Shown here: piece after piece, positions 42,030-52,186 of the stretch
Numbering within the stretch: the stretch's first letter is position 1
Layout of the letters: each line of letters begins with the position of its first letter
Origin: Amycolatopsis sp. WQ 127309
GTDB lineage: Bacteria > Actinomycetota > Actinomycetes > Mycobacteriales > Pseudonocardiaceae
Assembly (NCBI RefSeq): GCF_023023025.1
Contig: NZ_CP095481.1
Coordinates: 10,739,001-10,803,000 of the forward strand
Reading direction: 5' to 3'
DNA: 64,000 nt
Translations under genes and position numbers: made by a program
The notes under the pieces: generated by a model
What the model saw: the letters and a program-made list of their open reading frames with translations, nothing else
Databases searched by the model: none
What the model was told of the DNA's origin: nothing

Positions 42030-42958
42030 CGGACGGGCTCCGCGGTTTCGTCGGCGGTCAGGGAAAGGAAAGCGCCTTCGAGGCCGACGGCGCTGATCTC
42101 GATGTCGTACACCGAAGGCACCGCGGCCTTCAGGGCCCAGAGCGTCGCGTCGGAGTCGCCGGTGGAGATGGCGACGCGGTCGCCGCGCAGCTCGAACTCC
42201 TTGACACCGGGCAGGGCCGCGATCGCGGCTTCGGTGGCGCCCGGGACGGCGGCGCGCAGGCTGCGGCCGCCGGCCAGCGCGCGGACCTCGGCGACCGACC
42301 CGTCGGCGACGATCCGGCCGCGGCGCATCAGCACCACCCGGTCGGCGAACTCCTCGGCCTCTTCGAGGTAGTGCGTGGCGAACACGACCGTGCGGCCGGA
42401 CTCGGTGAACGAGTACATCGACTGCCAGAACTCCCGCCGCGTGCCGACGTCCATGGCCGCGGTCGGCTCGTCGAGGATCAGCAGATCGGGGTGGCTGACC
42501 AGCGCGACGGCGAAGCGCACGCGCTGCTTCTGCCCACCCGACAGCTTGTTCGCGCGACGGCCGGCCAGCTCTTCGACGCCCGCGGCGTGCAGCGCCTCGG
42601 CCACCGGCATCGGCTTGCGGTGCAGCGCCGCGACCATGCCGACGGTCTCGGCGACGGTCAGGTCGTCCATCAGCGCGCCGCCCTGCAGCATCGCGCCGAT
42701 CAGGCCCGCGCGGACGGCGTCGATCGGCTTCCGGCCGAACACCCGGACCGCACCGCTGTCCGGCGTGCTGAGGCCGAGGATCATGTCGACGGTGGTGGAC
42801 TTGCCCGCGCCGTTGGGGCCGAGCAGGGCGACGACCTCGCCCGGGGCGATGGTCAGGTCGACGCCGTCGACCGCGTGGACGTCGCCGTAGTGCTTCCGCA
42901 GGCCGGTGAGGTGGATCGCGGCCCCCGCCGCCACCGCCTGGATGTCTGTGTCTCGCAT
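42026..42958 (-). CDS. ABC transporter ATP-binding protein (DrrA-like)
   Basis: 310 residues. Walker A GPNGAGKST at 47-55, Q-loop in GAMLQGGALMDDLTVAE, signature LSGGQKQRVRFAVALV, Walker B LLILDEPTAAMD, and H-loop FATHYLEEAEEFADRV. A C-terminal ~80-residue extension is of the DrrA type. It powers the permease at 42029; the kinase/regulator pair follows in the operon. Self-regulation by that pair is likely. Confidence 0.96.
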   Translation of the reverse strand: MRDTDIQAVAAGAAIHLTGLRKHYGDVHAVDGVDLTIAPGEVVALLGPNGAGKSTTVDMILGLSTPDSGAVRVFGRKPIDAVRAGLIGAMLQGGALMDDLTVAETVGMVAALHRKPMPVAEALHAAGVEELAGRRANKLSGGQKQRVRFAVALVSHPDLLILDEPTAAMDVGTRREFWQSMYSFTESGRTVVFATHYLEEAEEFADRVVLMRRGRIVADGSVAEVRALAGGRSLRAAVPGATEAAIAALPGVKEFELRGDRVAISTGDSDATLWALKAAVPSVYDIEISAVGLEGAFLSLTADETAEPVR

Positions 42959-43050
42959 GCCCCCAGGCTGCCGCTTCGCGGGCCGCCGTCCCCAGACCGT
43001 GCGTCACGACCTGGGGGTGACAGGTGTCAGGGGTGCCGGTCCCCGGAAAG

Positions 43051-43101
43051 CCGTGAAGGCCTCCTTACCGGCTCTTATGGCCGGTAAGGAGGCCTTCACG
43101 G
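43051..43101. terminator. 22-bp perfect hairpin (GTGAAGGCCTCCTTACC element)
   Basis: CCGTGAAGGCCTCCTTACCG starts the left arm (43051-43072). Its exact reverse complement fills 43080-43101, with a 7-nt loop TCTTATG. It lies 19 bp beyond the glyS stop and 92 bp upstream of the ABC operon start. In position it acts as the glyS terminator; it has no T-run. The perfection of a 22-bp stem suggests a mobile or repetitive palindrome rather than a random terminator. Confidence 0.75.
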
Positions 43102-43119
43102 ACCTCTGGGAAAGCGGGG

Positions 43120-44508
<1,389 letters not shown>

Positions 44509-44600
44509 TCCACGCTCCGGAAGCATGCGGGGACGGTTATCGGACTAGAACGTCAAGGGTATCCGCCGGGCCCACCGGGTTTCCGCGCAGGTGAGCCTCG

Positions 44601-45260
44601 TCAGGGCCGGGAGACCAGCGACGCCGTCACCACCCGGTTGTCCTCGTAGCCCTCGGTGCCGCCGACGTACTCGCCGCCGCAGGTCACCAGGAGCAGCTTG
44701 TGCGGGCCGTCCGGGGAGAACAGCTGCTCCGACCGCCCGGCCAGCTCGGACTTGTGGATGGTCTCGGTCGCGTCGACCCGGTACACCCAGGCGCCGCCGG
44801 CGGCGTCGGTCAGCTTGACGTCCTGGCCCTGCTTGACCTGCCACAGCTCGTCGAACGGGCCCTTCTCGCCCTTCCAGTTCACGTGCCCGGACAGCAGCGC
44901 GACGCCGTGGTCGGCGCCCAGCTTCGCGCCCCACCACGCGGCCTCGTCGAGACCTTCGGGGATCTTGAGCGCGCCGTTCGCGTCGAGGTCCTCCTGGACG
45001 AGCTTCGCGGCGCCGCCACCGGGCAGCGACAGCTGCGCCGGCGCCTGCCCGGTGTCCTGCGGGGTGCCCTGCGCGGCCGTGGCGGGCGCCGTCGGAACGG
45101 GCGCGGTCGCGCCGTTCGCGTTGGCAGGTTCATCCTTTCCGGTGAACACGAGCAGGGACGCGACGATCGCCGCGATCACGAACGCGCCGGCCGCGCCGAC
45201 GATCCACCAGCGGCCGCGGCCCTTCTCGCGCTCCGCCGTCACCGGGTGCTGGTCCTGCAT
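44601..45260 (-). CDS. Class F sortase
   Basis: 219 residues from ATG 45260. One N-terminal transmembrane helix (about 19-40) and a Pro/Ala-rich linker precede the sortase beta-barrel. The catalytic His is in ALLSGHVNWKGEKGPFDELW, Cys in LLLVTCGGEY and Arg in YEDNRVVT. The order and spacing are those of class F sortases of actinobacteria. It is the last gene of the operon 47071-44601 and a close paralogue of its neighbour at 45979. Confidence 0.92.
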   Translation of the reverse strand: MQDQHPVTAEREKGRGRWWIVGAAGAFVIAAIVASLLVFTGKDEPANANGATAPVPTAPATAAQGTPQDTGQAPAQLSLPGGGAAKLVQEDLDANGALKIPEGLDEAAWWGAKLGADHGVALLSGHVNWKGEKGPFDELWQVKQGQDVKLTDAAGGAWVYRVDATETIHKSELAGRSEQLFSPDGPHKLLLVTCGGEYVGGTEGYEDNRVVTASLVSRP

Positions 45261-45340
45261 GTGCCTGTGCTCCTCCGCTGTCGTGGGCAGTGCACAGACA
45301 CACATGCCGCGACGGGCGGCGGAGGTTGCATCGAACTCGG

Positions 45341-45979
45341 TCAGCCGGTGGGGCGGGTCACCAGGGTCGCGGTCACCAGGCGGTTCTCGTCGTAGCCCTC
45401 GGTGCCGCCGACGTAGTCACCGCCGCAGGTCACCAGCACCAGCCGGTGCGGGCCGTCCTGGCCGAACCAGCGGGCGGCCTGCGCCGGCAGCGTCTCCTTG
45501 GGCAGCGTGACGACGTCGTCGACGCGGTAGACCCAGCGCCCGCCGCGCGCGTCGACGACGCTGACGTCCTCGCCGTCGCGCATCCGCCACAGCTCGTCGA
45601 ACGGGCCGCGGTCGCCCTCCCAGTTCACGTGCCCGGACAGCAGCGCGGCACCGTGGTCGGCGCCCAGCTTCGCGCCCCACCACGCGGCGTCGCCGAGGCC
45701 GCGCGGGATCGGCAGCACGCCGGTGTCGGTGAGCTCGGTGCGGACCAGCCGGGCGGTGGCGCCGTCGGGCAGCCGGACCGTGCCCGGGCGCTGCTGCTCG
45801 GTGGACGAGCTGTCGGCGGGCAGCACGGCCGGGGCCGCGTTCTCCCCCGGCAGCGAGCCGGGCGCGGGCGCGGCGATCGACGTGGGCTCGGGCGGCAGCC
45901 AGGTCAGCACGACGACCCCGGCCGCGAAGGCGGCGACGGCCAGCGCCCCCGAGACGGCGGCCAGCCCGGTGCGCAGCAC
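45341..45979 (-). CDS. Class F sortase, second copy
   Basis: 212 residues from GTG 45979, which directly abuts the stop of the surface protein. N-terminal transmembrane helix (about 3-27). Catalytic His in ALLSGHVNWEGDRGPFDELW, Cys in LVLVTCGGDY and Arg in YDENRLVT. The barrel shares long near-identical stretches with the copy at 45260, showing tandem duplication. It likely anchors the protein encoded at 47071. Confidence 0.92.
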   Translation of the reverse strand: MLRTGLAAVSGALAVAAFAAGVVVLTWLPPEPTSIAAPAPGSLPGENAAPAVLPADSSSTEQQRPGTVRLPDGATARLVRTELTDTGVLPIPRGLGDAAWWGAKLGADHGAALLSGHVNWEGDRGPFDELWRMRDGEDVSVVDARGGRWVYRVDDVVTLPKETLPAQAARWFGQDGPHRLVLVTCGGDYVGGTEGYDENRLVTATLVTRPTG

Positions 45980-47071
45980 CTAGTCCGTCCCGGACTTGCG
46001 CCGCCTGCCCAGCAGCAGGGCGACGCTCCCGAAGAACACGCCGCCGAAGAGCAGGCCGATGCCGAGCGGGATGCGCGAGAGGTCGCTGCCGGTGTCCGGC
46101 GCGGCCGCGCCGAGGTACCCGGCCGGGACCTGCGTCGGCACCGCGGGCTGCGTCGCGCTGGTGCCGCCGCCGGTGGTGCCGGAGGCCTTCGCGACGAAGC
46201 CCTTCGGGACCGAGCAGCTGACCCCGCCGAGCACGACGTTCGTCTGGACGTCCTGCAGCGCGGCCCCCGTCGCGTCCTTGACGTGGGTGGTGATCTCGAC
46301 CCGCCAGCCGGCGACGGCGGTGAAGTCCCCCCCGCGCCAGCCGTCCTGGCGGATCAGCTGGTCGAACGCGGCGACGCGGGTCAGCTTGAGGTCCGAGAGC
46401 GTGGTGTCCTTGCTCGCGTTCGTGATGTCGCCGGGCGGGCCCAGGCGCAGGTTCTGCAGCTGCAGGCCGGCGTTGCCGCCGGGCATCGGGACGATGCCGA
46501 GCGCGCCGCCGGCCTGGCGCACCCACAGCCGGGCCACCGAGGAGGTGCCGGTGAGCTTCGCCGGGGCGGTGCAGTCGACCGCGGTCTTGGCGCCTTCGAG
46601 CACGAGCACGGTGTCGTCGACGGGCTTCGCGCCGCCCTGCCAGGTGTCGCGCAGCGCGTAGTTGGTCTCGGCGACGGCCGTGGGGACGGTGCTCGCCTGC
46701 AGCGCGGCGACGACGTTGTGGTCCCGGCTCGCGATCCCCGCGGGGTAGGGGTCCTGCGACCCGCTGTAGCGGCCGAGGTCGATCGCGTAGTGCCCGCCGA
46801 ACGTCGCGCGCTCGCCGTCGTCCTTGGGCACCGCGACCCGGTCGGTGCCGAGCTTCGACTGGCCCGGCAGCAGGGGCGAGCGCTGGGTCTCGGTGATCAG
46901 CGAGCCGCCGTGCTGGCCCTCGCCACCGATCCGGACCGACGCCACGTTCGCGAACGAAACCGGGCCGGTCTTCTCGTCGACCGCCTGGCTCTGCGCCCTG
47001 GCCACACCCACTCCGACCAGCGGAAACAGGACGGCCGTCACGACGGCTGCCTTAGTTGCGAATCGGGTCAT
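45980..47071 (-). CDS. Secreted cell-wall-anchored protein with PDTG sorting signal
   Basis: 363 residues from ATG 47071. A Sec signal peptide (residues 1-26, ending ARA-Q) is followed by a beta-rich extracellular part with a C-x-n-C pair (about residues 185 and 285). The C-terminus is a cell-wall sorting signal: A-P-D-T-G-S, a hydrophobic helix (PLGIGLLFGGVFFGSVALLL) and a charged GRRRKSG tail. PDTG replaces the canonical LPxTG. It is followed in the operon by two class F sortases, so it is presumably their substrate. Confidence 0.88.
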   Translation of the reverse strand: MTRFATKAAVVTAVLFPLVGVGVARAQSQAVDEKTGPVSFANVASVRIGGEGQHGGSLITETQRSPLLPGQSKLGTDRVAVPKDDGERATFGGHYAIDLGRYSGSQDPYPAGIASRDHNVVAALQASTVPTAVAETNYALRDTWQGGAKPVDDTVLVLEGAKTAVDCTAPAKLTGTSSVARLWVRQAGGALGIVPMPGGNAGLQLQNLRLGPPGDITNASKDTTLSDLKLTRVAAFDQLIRQDGWRGGDFTAVAGWRVEITTHVKDATGAALQDVQTNVVLGGVSCSVPKGFVAKASGTTGGGTSATQPAVPTQVPAGYLGAAAPDTGSDLSRIPLGIGLLFGGVFFGSVALLLGRRRKSGTD

Positions 47072-47341
47072 GTCTCCCCACTGCGATCTGCTCGGGCGGG
47101 CGCCGGCGTACGAGAAGCGACGCAACGCTCCGCGACAACCTTGCACCGTCGGCCACGACATGCGAAGCCGAAGAGCCAATATCCCACGAACTCACCCGAA
47201 CGGGGTAATGCGTCCTGCCGTACCCCTCAGGACGCGGTGACCGGACGGGGCCCGTCCGGGGGAACACTAGGATGGGCCGGGCCGTTATCGGTAATGACTA
47301 CGGAATTCATGGTCTCAGGCGGCGACGACGTGGAGGCAGCG

Positions 47342-47722
47342 ATGGCGACGGTGACGGGGAGCGGCGTCGCGGACGAGGCCGGACCGCACACCCACGAGCT
47401 CGAACGGGACCGGGTGGCCCCCTCCCGGCACCCGGCGAGCACGGTGCTGGCCGACGCCGGCGACCTGCTGCGGGCGCTGGCCGCGCCGGTCCGGATCGCG
47501 ATCGTGCTGCAGCTGCGCGAGGCCGACCGGTGCGTGCACGAGCTGGTGGACGCCCTCGACGTCGCGCAGCCGCTGATCAGCCAGCACCTGCGGGTGCTGA
47601 AGACCGCCGGGGTGGTGCAGGGCGAGCGGCGCGGCCGCGAGGTGGTCTACCGGCTCGCCGACGACCACCTGGCGCACATCGTCGTCGACGCCGTCGCCCA
47701 CGTGCAGGAAGGAAAGCAGTGA
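47342..47722 (+). CDS. ArsR/SmtB-family metal-responsive repressor
   Basis: 126 residues from ATG 47342, chosen for the strong GGAGG five bases upstream; earlier in-frame ATGs at 47294 and 47309 exist. The winged helix is LLRALAAPVRIAIVLQLREA, then VAQPLISQHLRVLKTAGVVQ. The alpha-5 metal site of the SmtB type is DDHLAH ... H-V-Q-E (107-123). An N-terminal His-containing tail is also present. It overlaps the next gene by one base (TGATG). The M. tuberculosis counterpart is SmtB (Rv2358), zinc-responsive and paired with Zur. Confidence 0.92.
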   Translation: MATVTGSGVADEAGPHTHELERDRVAPSRHPASTVLADAGDLLRALAAPVRIAIVLQLREADRCVHELVDALDVAQPLISQHLRVLKTAGVVQGERRGREVVYRLADDHLAHIVVDAVAHVQEGKQ

Positions 47723-48135
47723 TGACTCCCGTCGCGCCACGCAGCCAGGCTCCGGTGCCCGGCCGCCGATCGACCAAGCAGCGGGCCGCGGTCGTCGAGC
47801 TGCTGAGCGCCGTCGACGACTTCCGCTCCGCCCAGGAACTGCACGACGAGCTGCGCAAACGCGGCGACGGCATCGGCCTGACGACGGTGTACCGCACCCT
47901 GCAGTCCCTGTCGGAGGCCGGCGAGATCGACGTCCTGCGCACCGACTCCGGCGAGGCGATCTACCGTCGCTGCTCGGCGCACCACCACCATCACCTGGTC
48001 TGCCGCCTGTGCGGCCGCACGGTGGAGGTCGAGGGGCCGGCGGTCGAGCGCTGGGCCGAGAAGATCGCGGCGGAGCACGGCTTCTCGGAGATCTCCCACA
48101 CCGTGGAGATCACCGGCACCTGCGGGCAGCATTAA
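47722..48135 (+). CDS. zur: Zinc uptake regulator, Fur family
   Basis: 137 residues from ATG 47722. The HTH is in GDGIGLTTVYRTLQSLSEAG. The hinge metal site is SAHHHHHLVC (H87-H91). The structural zinc pair starts with C94-R-L-C97; the second pair is C134-G-Q-H137, the last residue, where a Cys is expected. It represses zinc-uptake genes when zinc is bound. It forms an operon with the ArsR-type sensor, matching Rv2358-Rv2359 (SmtB-FurB). Its stop abuts the convergent TIGR03943 gene without any gap. Confidence 0.93.
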   Translation: MTPVAPRSQAPVPGRRSTKQRAAVVELLSAVDDFRSAQELHDELRKRGDGIGLTTVYRTLQSLSEAGEIDVLRTDSGEAIYRRCSAHHHHHLVCRLCGRTVEVEGPAVERWAEKIAAEHGFSEISHTVEITGTCGQH

Positions 48136-48879
48136 CTAGTACTCATAGGGATCCTTCGGGGTCGGGACCGTCGCGACCGAGGCCGCGGCGAAGTCCGGCG
48201 TGTAACTGTTGGCCTGGGTCGCCGTGCCGGGGACGACCTGGCCCGTCACCTGGATCCACGCGTCGCTCGCGTACCGGGCGGCGTCGGTGCCGGTGAGGCG
48301 GACCGTCACCGGGAAGGCGTCCGCCGCGCAGCAGCTGATCACCAAGCGGGCCAGCAGGGTCCGGCCTTCGGTGTGCACCACGAACCCGGTCAGCGAGACG
48401 GTGCGGCCGTCGAGGGTGCCGGCCTTGTCCCACCCCGCGCGGCTGACGAACTCGTTGACCGACAAGGGAACGACGTTCCCCGCGGGCAGCGGCGGGAAGG
48501 CCGCCGCGTTGGCCGCGGCCGCGCTCGCCGGGACACGCGCTTCGGTGCGGATCACCGAGTCGGCGCCCAGCGCGGGTGGCGCGACGAGGAAAACGGCCAG
48601 CACGGGGACCAGCAGCAGCCAGGCGGGCCGGGCCGAATGGGAGTGGCCGTCGTCGTCGTGGTCGTGGTCGTGCCCGGCCTTCTCGGCCGCTTTCGCCCGC
48701 GCGGCCAGCAGATCCCGCACGACGGCCACCGCGCCGAGCAGCACCATGACGCCCCCGCCGGCGATGATCCACGGCTGCTGCGCGGGTTTGACGTAGCGCA
48801 GGTAGTCGCCGTTGACGGCGATCTTGACCAGCGCGCCGCCGAGCAGGATCAGCAGGATGTTCTGGGTCTCCCGTTTCAC
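48136..48879 (-). CDS. TIGR03943-family (DUF1980) membrane protein
   Basis: 247 residues. Two N-terminal helices (about 7-25, 36-55), a His/Asp-rich cytoplasmic stretch GHDHDHDDDGHSHS (about 69-82), a third helix, and a soluble C-terminal part with SCCAADAFPVTVRLTG and VTGQVVPG. In many bacteria this protein is encoded with a DUF318 permease and regulated by zinc or nickel. Here it overlaps the permease stop by four bases and faces zur, which supports a metal-related role. Confidence 0.88.
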   Translation of the reverse strand: MKRETQNILLILLGGALVKIAVNGDYLRYVKPAQQPWIIAGGGVMVLLGAVAVVRDLLAARAKAAEKAGHDHDHDDDGHSHSARPAWLLLVPVLAVFLVAPPALGADSVIRTEARVPASAAAANAAAFPPLPAGNVVPLSVNEFVSRAGWDKAGTLDGRTVSLTGFVVHTEGRTLLARLVISCCAADAFPVTVRLTGTDAARYASDAWIQVTGQVVPGTATQANSYTPDFAAASVATVPTPKDPYEY

Positions 48880-49919
48880 GCCAGCCCCACCACCAGTCCG
48901 GTCACGACCGCGCAGGCCGCTGCCACCACGAACGTCACCGGGGCGAACCGCACCGCGAACGCCCGGCCGAACGTGCCCGCCTGCAAGGCGAACAGCTTGA
49001 CGTCGACCGCCGGGCCGACGACCAGGAACACCAGCTTCGGCAGCAGCGGCAACGCCGTCAGGGAGGCCGCCACGAAGGCGTCCGCCTCACTGCACAGCGC
49101 CAGGACCACCGCGAGCACGGCCATCACCACGATGCCCAGCACGAGCTGATCTCCCAGCACGCCGAACCACTTCGCCGGGACCAGCACGTTCAGCGTCGAC
49201 GAGATCAGCGCGCCCAGCACCAGGAACCCGCCGGCCTCGACCAGGTCCGTGCGGGCCGTCTCGGCGAACACGCGCCACCGTTGCCCGCCCGCGACGTCCG
49301 GCAGGCGGCGCAAAGCGCGCTCGGTGATCCACTCGAGCTTGCCCCAGCGGGCCCACAGCCAGCCCATCACCATCGCCGTGGCCAGTGAGCCGGCGAACCG
49401 GGCCAGCACCATCTCCGGCTTGCCCGGGAACGCGACCGCGGTGGCCACCAGCACCACCGGGTTCACCGCCGGCGCGGCCAGCAGGAACGTCAACGCCGCG
49501 GCCGGCGCCACGCCCTGGCCCATCAGCCGCCGCGCCACCGGCACCGACGCGCACTCGCAGCCCGGCAGCGCGACCCCGGCGAGCCCGGCGACGCCGACCG
49601 CGGCACCGGCTCGCCGCGGCAGCACCTTCTCCAGCACCCGCGCGGGTACGAACGCCGCGATCGCGCCGCTGATCAGCACGCCCAGCACGAGGAACGGCAG
49701 CGCCTGCACGCAGACGGCGACGAACACGGTCGAGCCGGTGCGCAGCGCGGGCACGTCGAACAGCCGCTGCAGCCAGCCCTGGCCGAGGATCGCGACCAGC
49801 AGGATCGCGCACAGCACTTCGACCGAGCTGACCCGGAACCGGCGGGCACGCCGGCCGGGCTCGGTGGAAGTTTCGGAAAGGGTGTCCACGACGGCGATGA
49901 TGCCAGGACACCGGGACAT
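48876..49919 (-). CDS. DUF318/UPF0718 permease
   Basis: 347 residues from ATG 49919 (GTG 49889 is possible). About eight helices with the DUF318 hallmark LPGCECASVPVARRLMGQGV (about 123-142), the second half's LALCSEADAFVAASLT, and TFLLAAPAVNPVVLVAT between. It is part of a two-gene unit with TIGR03943 (ATGA overlap). Family members are membrane permeases of unknown substrate; position near zur suggests zinc or another transition metal (inference). Confidence 0.9.
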   Translation of the reverse strand: MSRCPGIIAVVDTLSETSTEPGRRARRFRVSSVEVLCAILLVAILGQGWLQRLFDVPALRTGSTVFVAVCVQALPFLVLGVLISGAIAAFVPARVLEKVLPRRAGAAVGVAGLAGVALPGCECASVPVARRLMGQGVAPAAALTFLLAAPAVNPVVLVATAVAFPGKPEMVLARFAGSLATAMVMGWLWARWGKLEWITERALRRLPDVAGGQRWRVFAETARTDLVEAGGFLVLGALISSTLNVLVPAKWFGVLGDQLVLGIVVMAVLAVVLALCSEADAFVAASLTALPLLPKLVFLVVGPAVDVKLFALQAGTFGRAFAVRFAPVTFVVAAACAVVTGLVVGLA

Positions 49920-49996
49920 CGCGTGATCCGCACAGGCCGCGAACGGTCGGACACCGTCCGTTTCGGACCGGAAAACGCCGTTCGCGGCGAAATCCG

Positions 49997-50422
49997 CTAC
50001 TGCGCGGGCAGGATTCCCGGCAGTTCGGTCCGCAGCTGCGACGCCGTCGACACCACGAGCATCAGCAGCGTCCCCAGCGCCGCGGCGTCCAGGCCCACGG
50101 CCGGGAACGCGTACCGCAGCGTGACGTCGACGCCGTTGTCGGAGTGCCCGACGCCGAGGGTGCCGAACAGCCCCTGGCCGGCCCGCTCGGCGACCGCGAT
50201 CGACAGCTCGGGCGCGTCCGCCAGGTCCCAGCCGACCACGCAGGTCAGGGTCAGCACGGTGAGGCCCTCGCCGAGACGGGTCGCCTGGATCACGCACGGG
50301 ACGTCGCCGTGGGAGAACGTCAGCGCGCCGTCGTCGTCGACGTGCACCTCGAGGTAGCGCTCGAGGGCGCCCTTGGCGCTGGTCAGCAGTTCCGCGGTCT
50401 CGGCCGCCTCGGTCGAGCTCAC
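49997..50422 (-). CDS. YbjN/T3SS-chaperone-like protein
   Basis: 141 residues from GTG 50422, overlapping the uppS stop by four bases (GTGA). A helical start ([20 protein letters not shown]) is followed by antiparallel strands ([38 protein letters not shown]) and a C-terminal helix, the usual YbjN fold. Function is unknown; the coupling to uppS suggests co-expression with lipid-carrier synthesis. Confidence 0.8.
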   Translation of the reverse strand: MSSTEAAETAELLTSAKGALERYLEVHVDDDGALTFSHGDVPCVIQATRLGEGLTVLTLTCVVGWDLADAPELSIAVAERAGQGLFGTLGVGHSDNGVDVTLRYAFPAVGLDAAALGTLLMLVVSTASQLRTELPGILPAQ

Positions 50423-51270
50423 GACGTGGCCTCCGAAGCCTGGTCGACGGCCGCCTGATCGGCGGCAGCCTGGTCGACGGCAGCGCCGAACCGGCGGTCC
50501 CGCTTGGCGAACTCCAGGCAGGCCCGCCACAGGTGGGTCCGGTCGAAGTCCGGGAAGAGCGTGTCCTGGTAGACCATCTCGGCGTAGGCCGACTGCCACA
50601 GCAGGAAGTTCGACGTCCGCTGCTCGCCCGAGGGCCGCAGGAACAGGTCCACGTCCGGCATGTCCGGCTGGTACAGGTACTTGCCGATGGTCTTCTCGGT
50701 GACCTTGTCCGGGCTCAGCTTGCCGTCGGCGACGTCCCGCGCGATCCGCTGCATGGCGTCGCCCAGCTCGGCGCGGCCGCCGTAGTTGACGCACATCGTC
50801 ATGTTCAGCGCGGTGTTGTGCTTGGTCTTCTCTTCGGCCGCCTGCAGTTCCTTGATCACCGACGCCCACAGCTTGGGCCGGCGCCCGGCCCAGCGGATGC
50901 GGACGCCGATCGAGCCGAGGTAGTCGACCTGACGGCGGATGGTGTCGCGGTTGAAGCCCATCAGGAACCGCACCTCTTCGGGGCTGCGCTTCCAGTTCTC
51001 CGTAGAGAACGCGTACACCGAGAGCCACTTGACGCCGATTTCGACCGCGCCGGCGGCGACGTCGATCATCACCGCTTCGCCGCGCTTGTGGCCTTCGATC
51101 CGCGGCAGGCCACGCTGGTTGGCCCAGCGGCCGTTGCCGTCCATGACCAGCGCGACGTGCTTCGGGACCAGCTCGCGCGGGATCTCCGGCGGCACCGCAC
51201 CGGTCGGGTGCGGCTCCGGGACCCGCAGCTCCGATCGCGACGCCTTGTTCTCGCGTCCCCTGCGCAGCAC
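50419..51270 (-). CDS. uppS: Isoprenyl transferase (undecaprenyl/decaprenyl diphosphate synthase)
   Basis: 283 residues from GTG 51270. Z-type prenyltransferase signatures: [20 protein letters not shown] with catalytic D44, [18 protein letters not shown], and the C-terminal [20 protein letters not shown] with [14 protein letters not shown]. It makes the polyprenyl carrier for peptidoglycan and arabinogalactan by cis-condensation of IPP. Its C-terminus has an extra Ala/Asp/Gln-rich tail. In M. tuberculosis the homologue is Rv2361c. Confidence 0.96.
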   Translation of the reverse strand: MLRRGRENKASRSELRVPEPHPTGAVPPEIPRELVPKHVALVMDGNGRWANQRGLPRIEGHKRGEAVMIDVAAGAVEIGVKWLSVYAFSTENWKRSPEEVRFLMGFNRDTIRRQVDYLGSIGVRIRWAGRRPKLWASVIKELQAAEEKTKHNTALNMTMCVNYGGRAELGDAMQRIARDVADGKLSPDKVTEKTIGKYLYQPDMPDVDLFLRPSGEQRTSNFLLWQSAYAEMVYQDTLFPDFDRTHLWRACLEFAKRDRRFGAAVDQAAADQAAVDQASEATS

Positions 51271-51330
51271 GGCGAGCCTCCCTGGATGGGTGAAATCGAT
51301 TCAGGCCCGACCCTACTGCCCGCGCACTCC

Positions 51331-52137
51331 CTATCCTGCGGGGGTCCGGGTGGCGGAGCCCTCGGCCCGGGGCGAAGCCCCGGATTTCACCGTGGTCTCC
51401 CGCGCGCGTCGCTCCACCAGGGGAAGGGACCGGAGCTGACGCTCCAGGTGCCACTGCAGGTGGGCCGCGACCAGGCCACTCGCGTCGCGGCGGGTACCGG
51501 GCAGCGTCGACTCGGCCATCGGCCATTCGCCGTGCAGCAGGGCGGTGAGCAGGTCCAGGACCTCGGGCGCGGGGTGCACCGAACCGGGCACGCGGCAGTC
51601 CTGGCACATCGAGCCGCCGGCGACGACGCTGAACGCGACGTGCGGGCCCGGCAGGCCGCAGCGGGCGCACTCGGTGAGCGCGGGCGCCCAGCCGGCGTAG
51701 GACATCGCGCGGAGGAAGAAGGCGTCGAGCACCAGGGAGGCGTCGCGTTCCCCCGCGGCGAGCGAGCGCAGCGCGCCGCAGACGAGGAGGTAGAGCTTGA
51801 GCACCGGCTCGCCCTCTTCGGCCGAGAGCCGGTCCGCGGTTTCGGCGATCGCGCTGGCCGCAGTGTAGCGCTGGTAGTCGGCGACCAGCGGCAGCGCGAA
51901 CGCGTCCACGGTCTCGACCTGGGTGATGACGTCGAGCGTGCGGCCGGTGTAGAACTGCACGTCCACGTGGCCGAACGGCTCCAGCCGGGCCCCGAAGCGG
52001 GACGAGGTGCGCCGCACGCCCTTCGCCACGGCACGGACCTTGCCGTGCCGCCGGGTCAGCAGGGTGATGATCCGGTCGGCCTCACCCAGCTTGTGCGTGC
52101 GCAACACCACCCCGGTGTCGCGGTAGAGGTTCACCAC
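51331..52137 (-). CDS. recO: DNA repair protein RecO
   Basis: 268 residues from GTG 52137. The OB-fold N-terminus (LYRDTGVVLRTHKLGEADRI, then ITLLTRRHGKVRAVAKGVRR) and the zinc ribbon CARCGLPGPH ... MCQDC (about 178-200) are visible. RecO anneals ssDNA and loads RecA in RecFOR repair. It is 60 bp upstream of uppS in the same direction. Confidence 0.96.
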   Translation of the reverse strand: MVNLYRDTGVVLRTHKLGEADRIITLLTRRHGKVRAVAKGVRRTSSRFGARLEPFGHVDVQFYTGRTLDVITQVETVDAFALPLVADYQRYTAASAIAETADRLSAEEGEPVLKLYLLVCGALRSLAAGERDASLVLDAFFLRAMSYAGWAPALTECARCGLPGPHVAFSVVAGGSMCQDCRVPGSVHPAPEVLDLLTALLHGEWPMAESTLPGTRRDASGLVAAHLQWHLERQLRSLPLVERRARETTVKSGASPRAEGSATRTPAG

Positions 52138-52186
52138 CCCGACATCGTCCCACTATCGGACGACGCCGGGGTGGACCGACCCGGGT

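Noticed and set aside
47280..47310. Zur/SmtB box (gttatcggtaatgac) before arsR
   Set aside because: Dyad symmetry is too weak to call an operator; kept only as a place to look.
45290..47722. 810-residue plus-strand ORF
   Set aside because: Antisense to the two sortases and the surface protein; only its 3' end (47342 on) is the ArsR gene.
49997..51670. 557-residue minus-strand ORF
   Set aside because: Only the last 141 codons (YbjN-like, from 50422) are coding; the rest is uppS/recO shadow.
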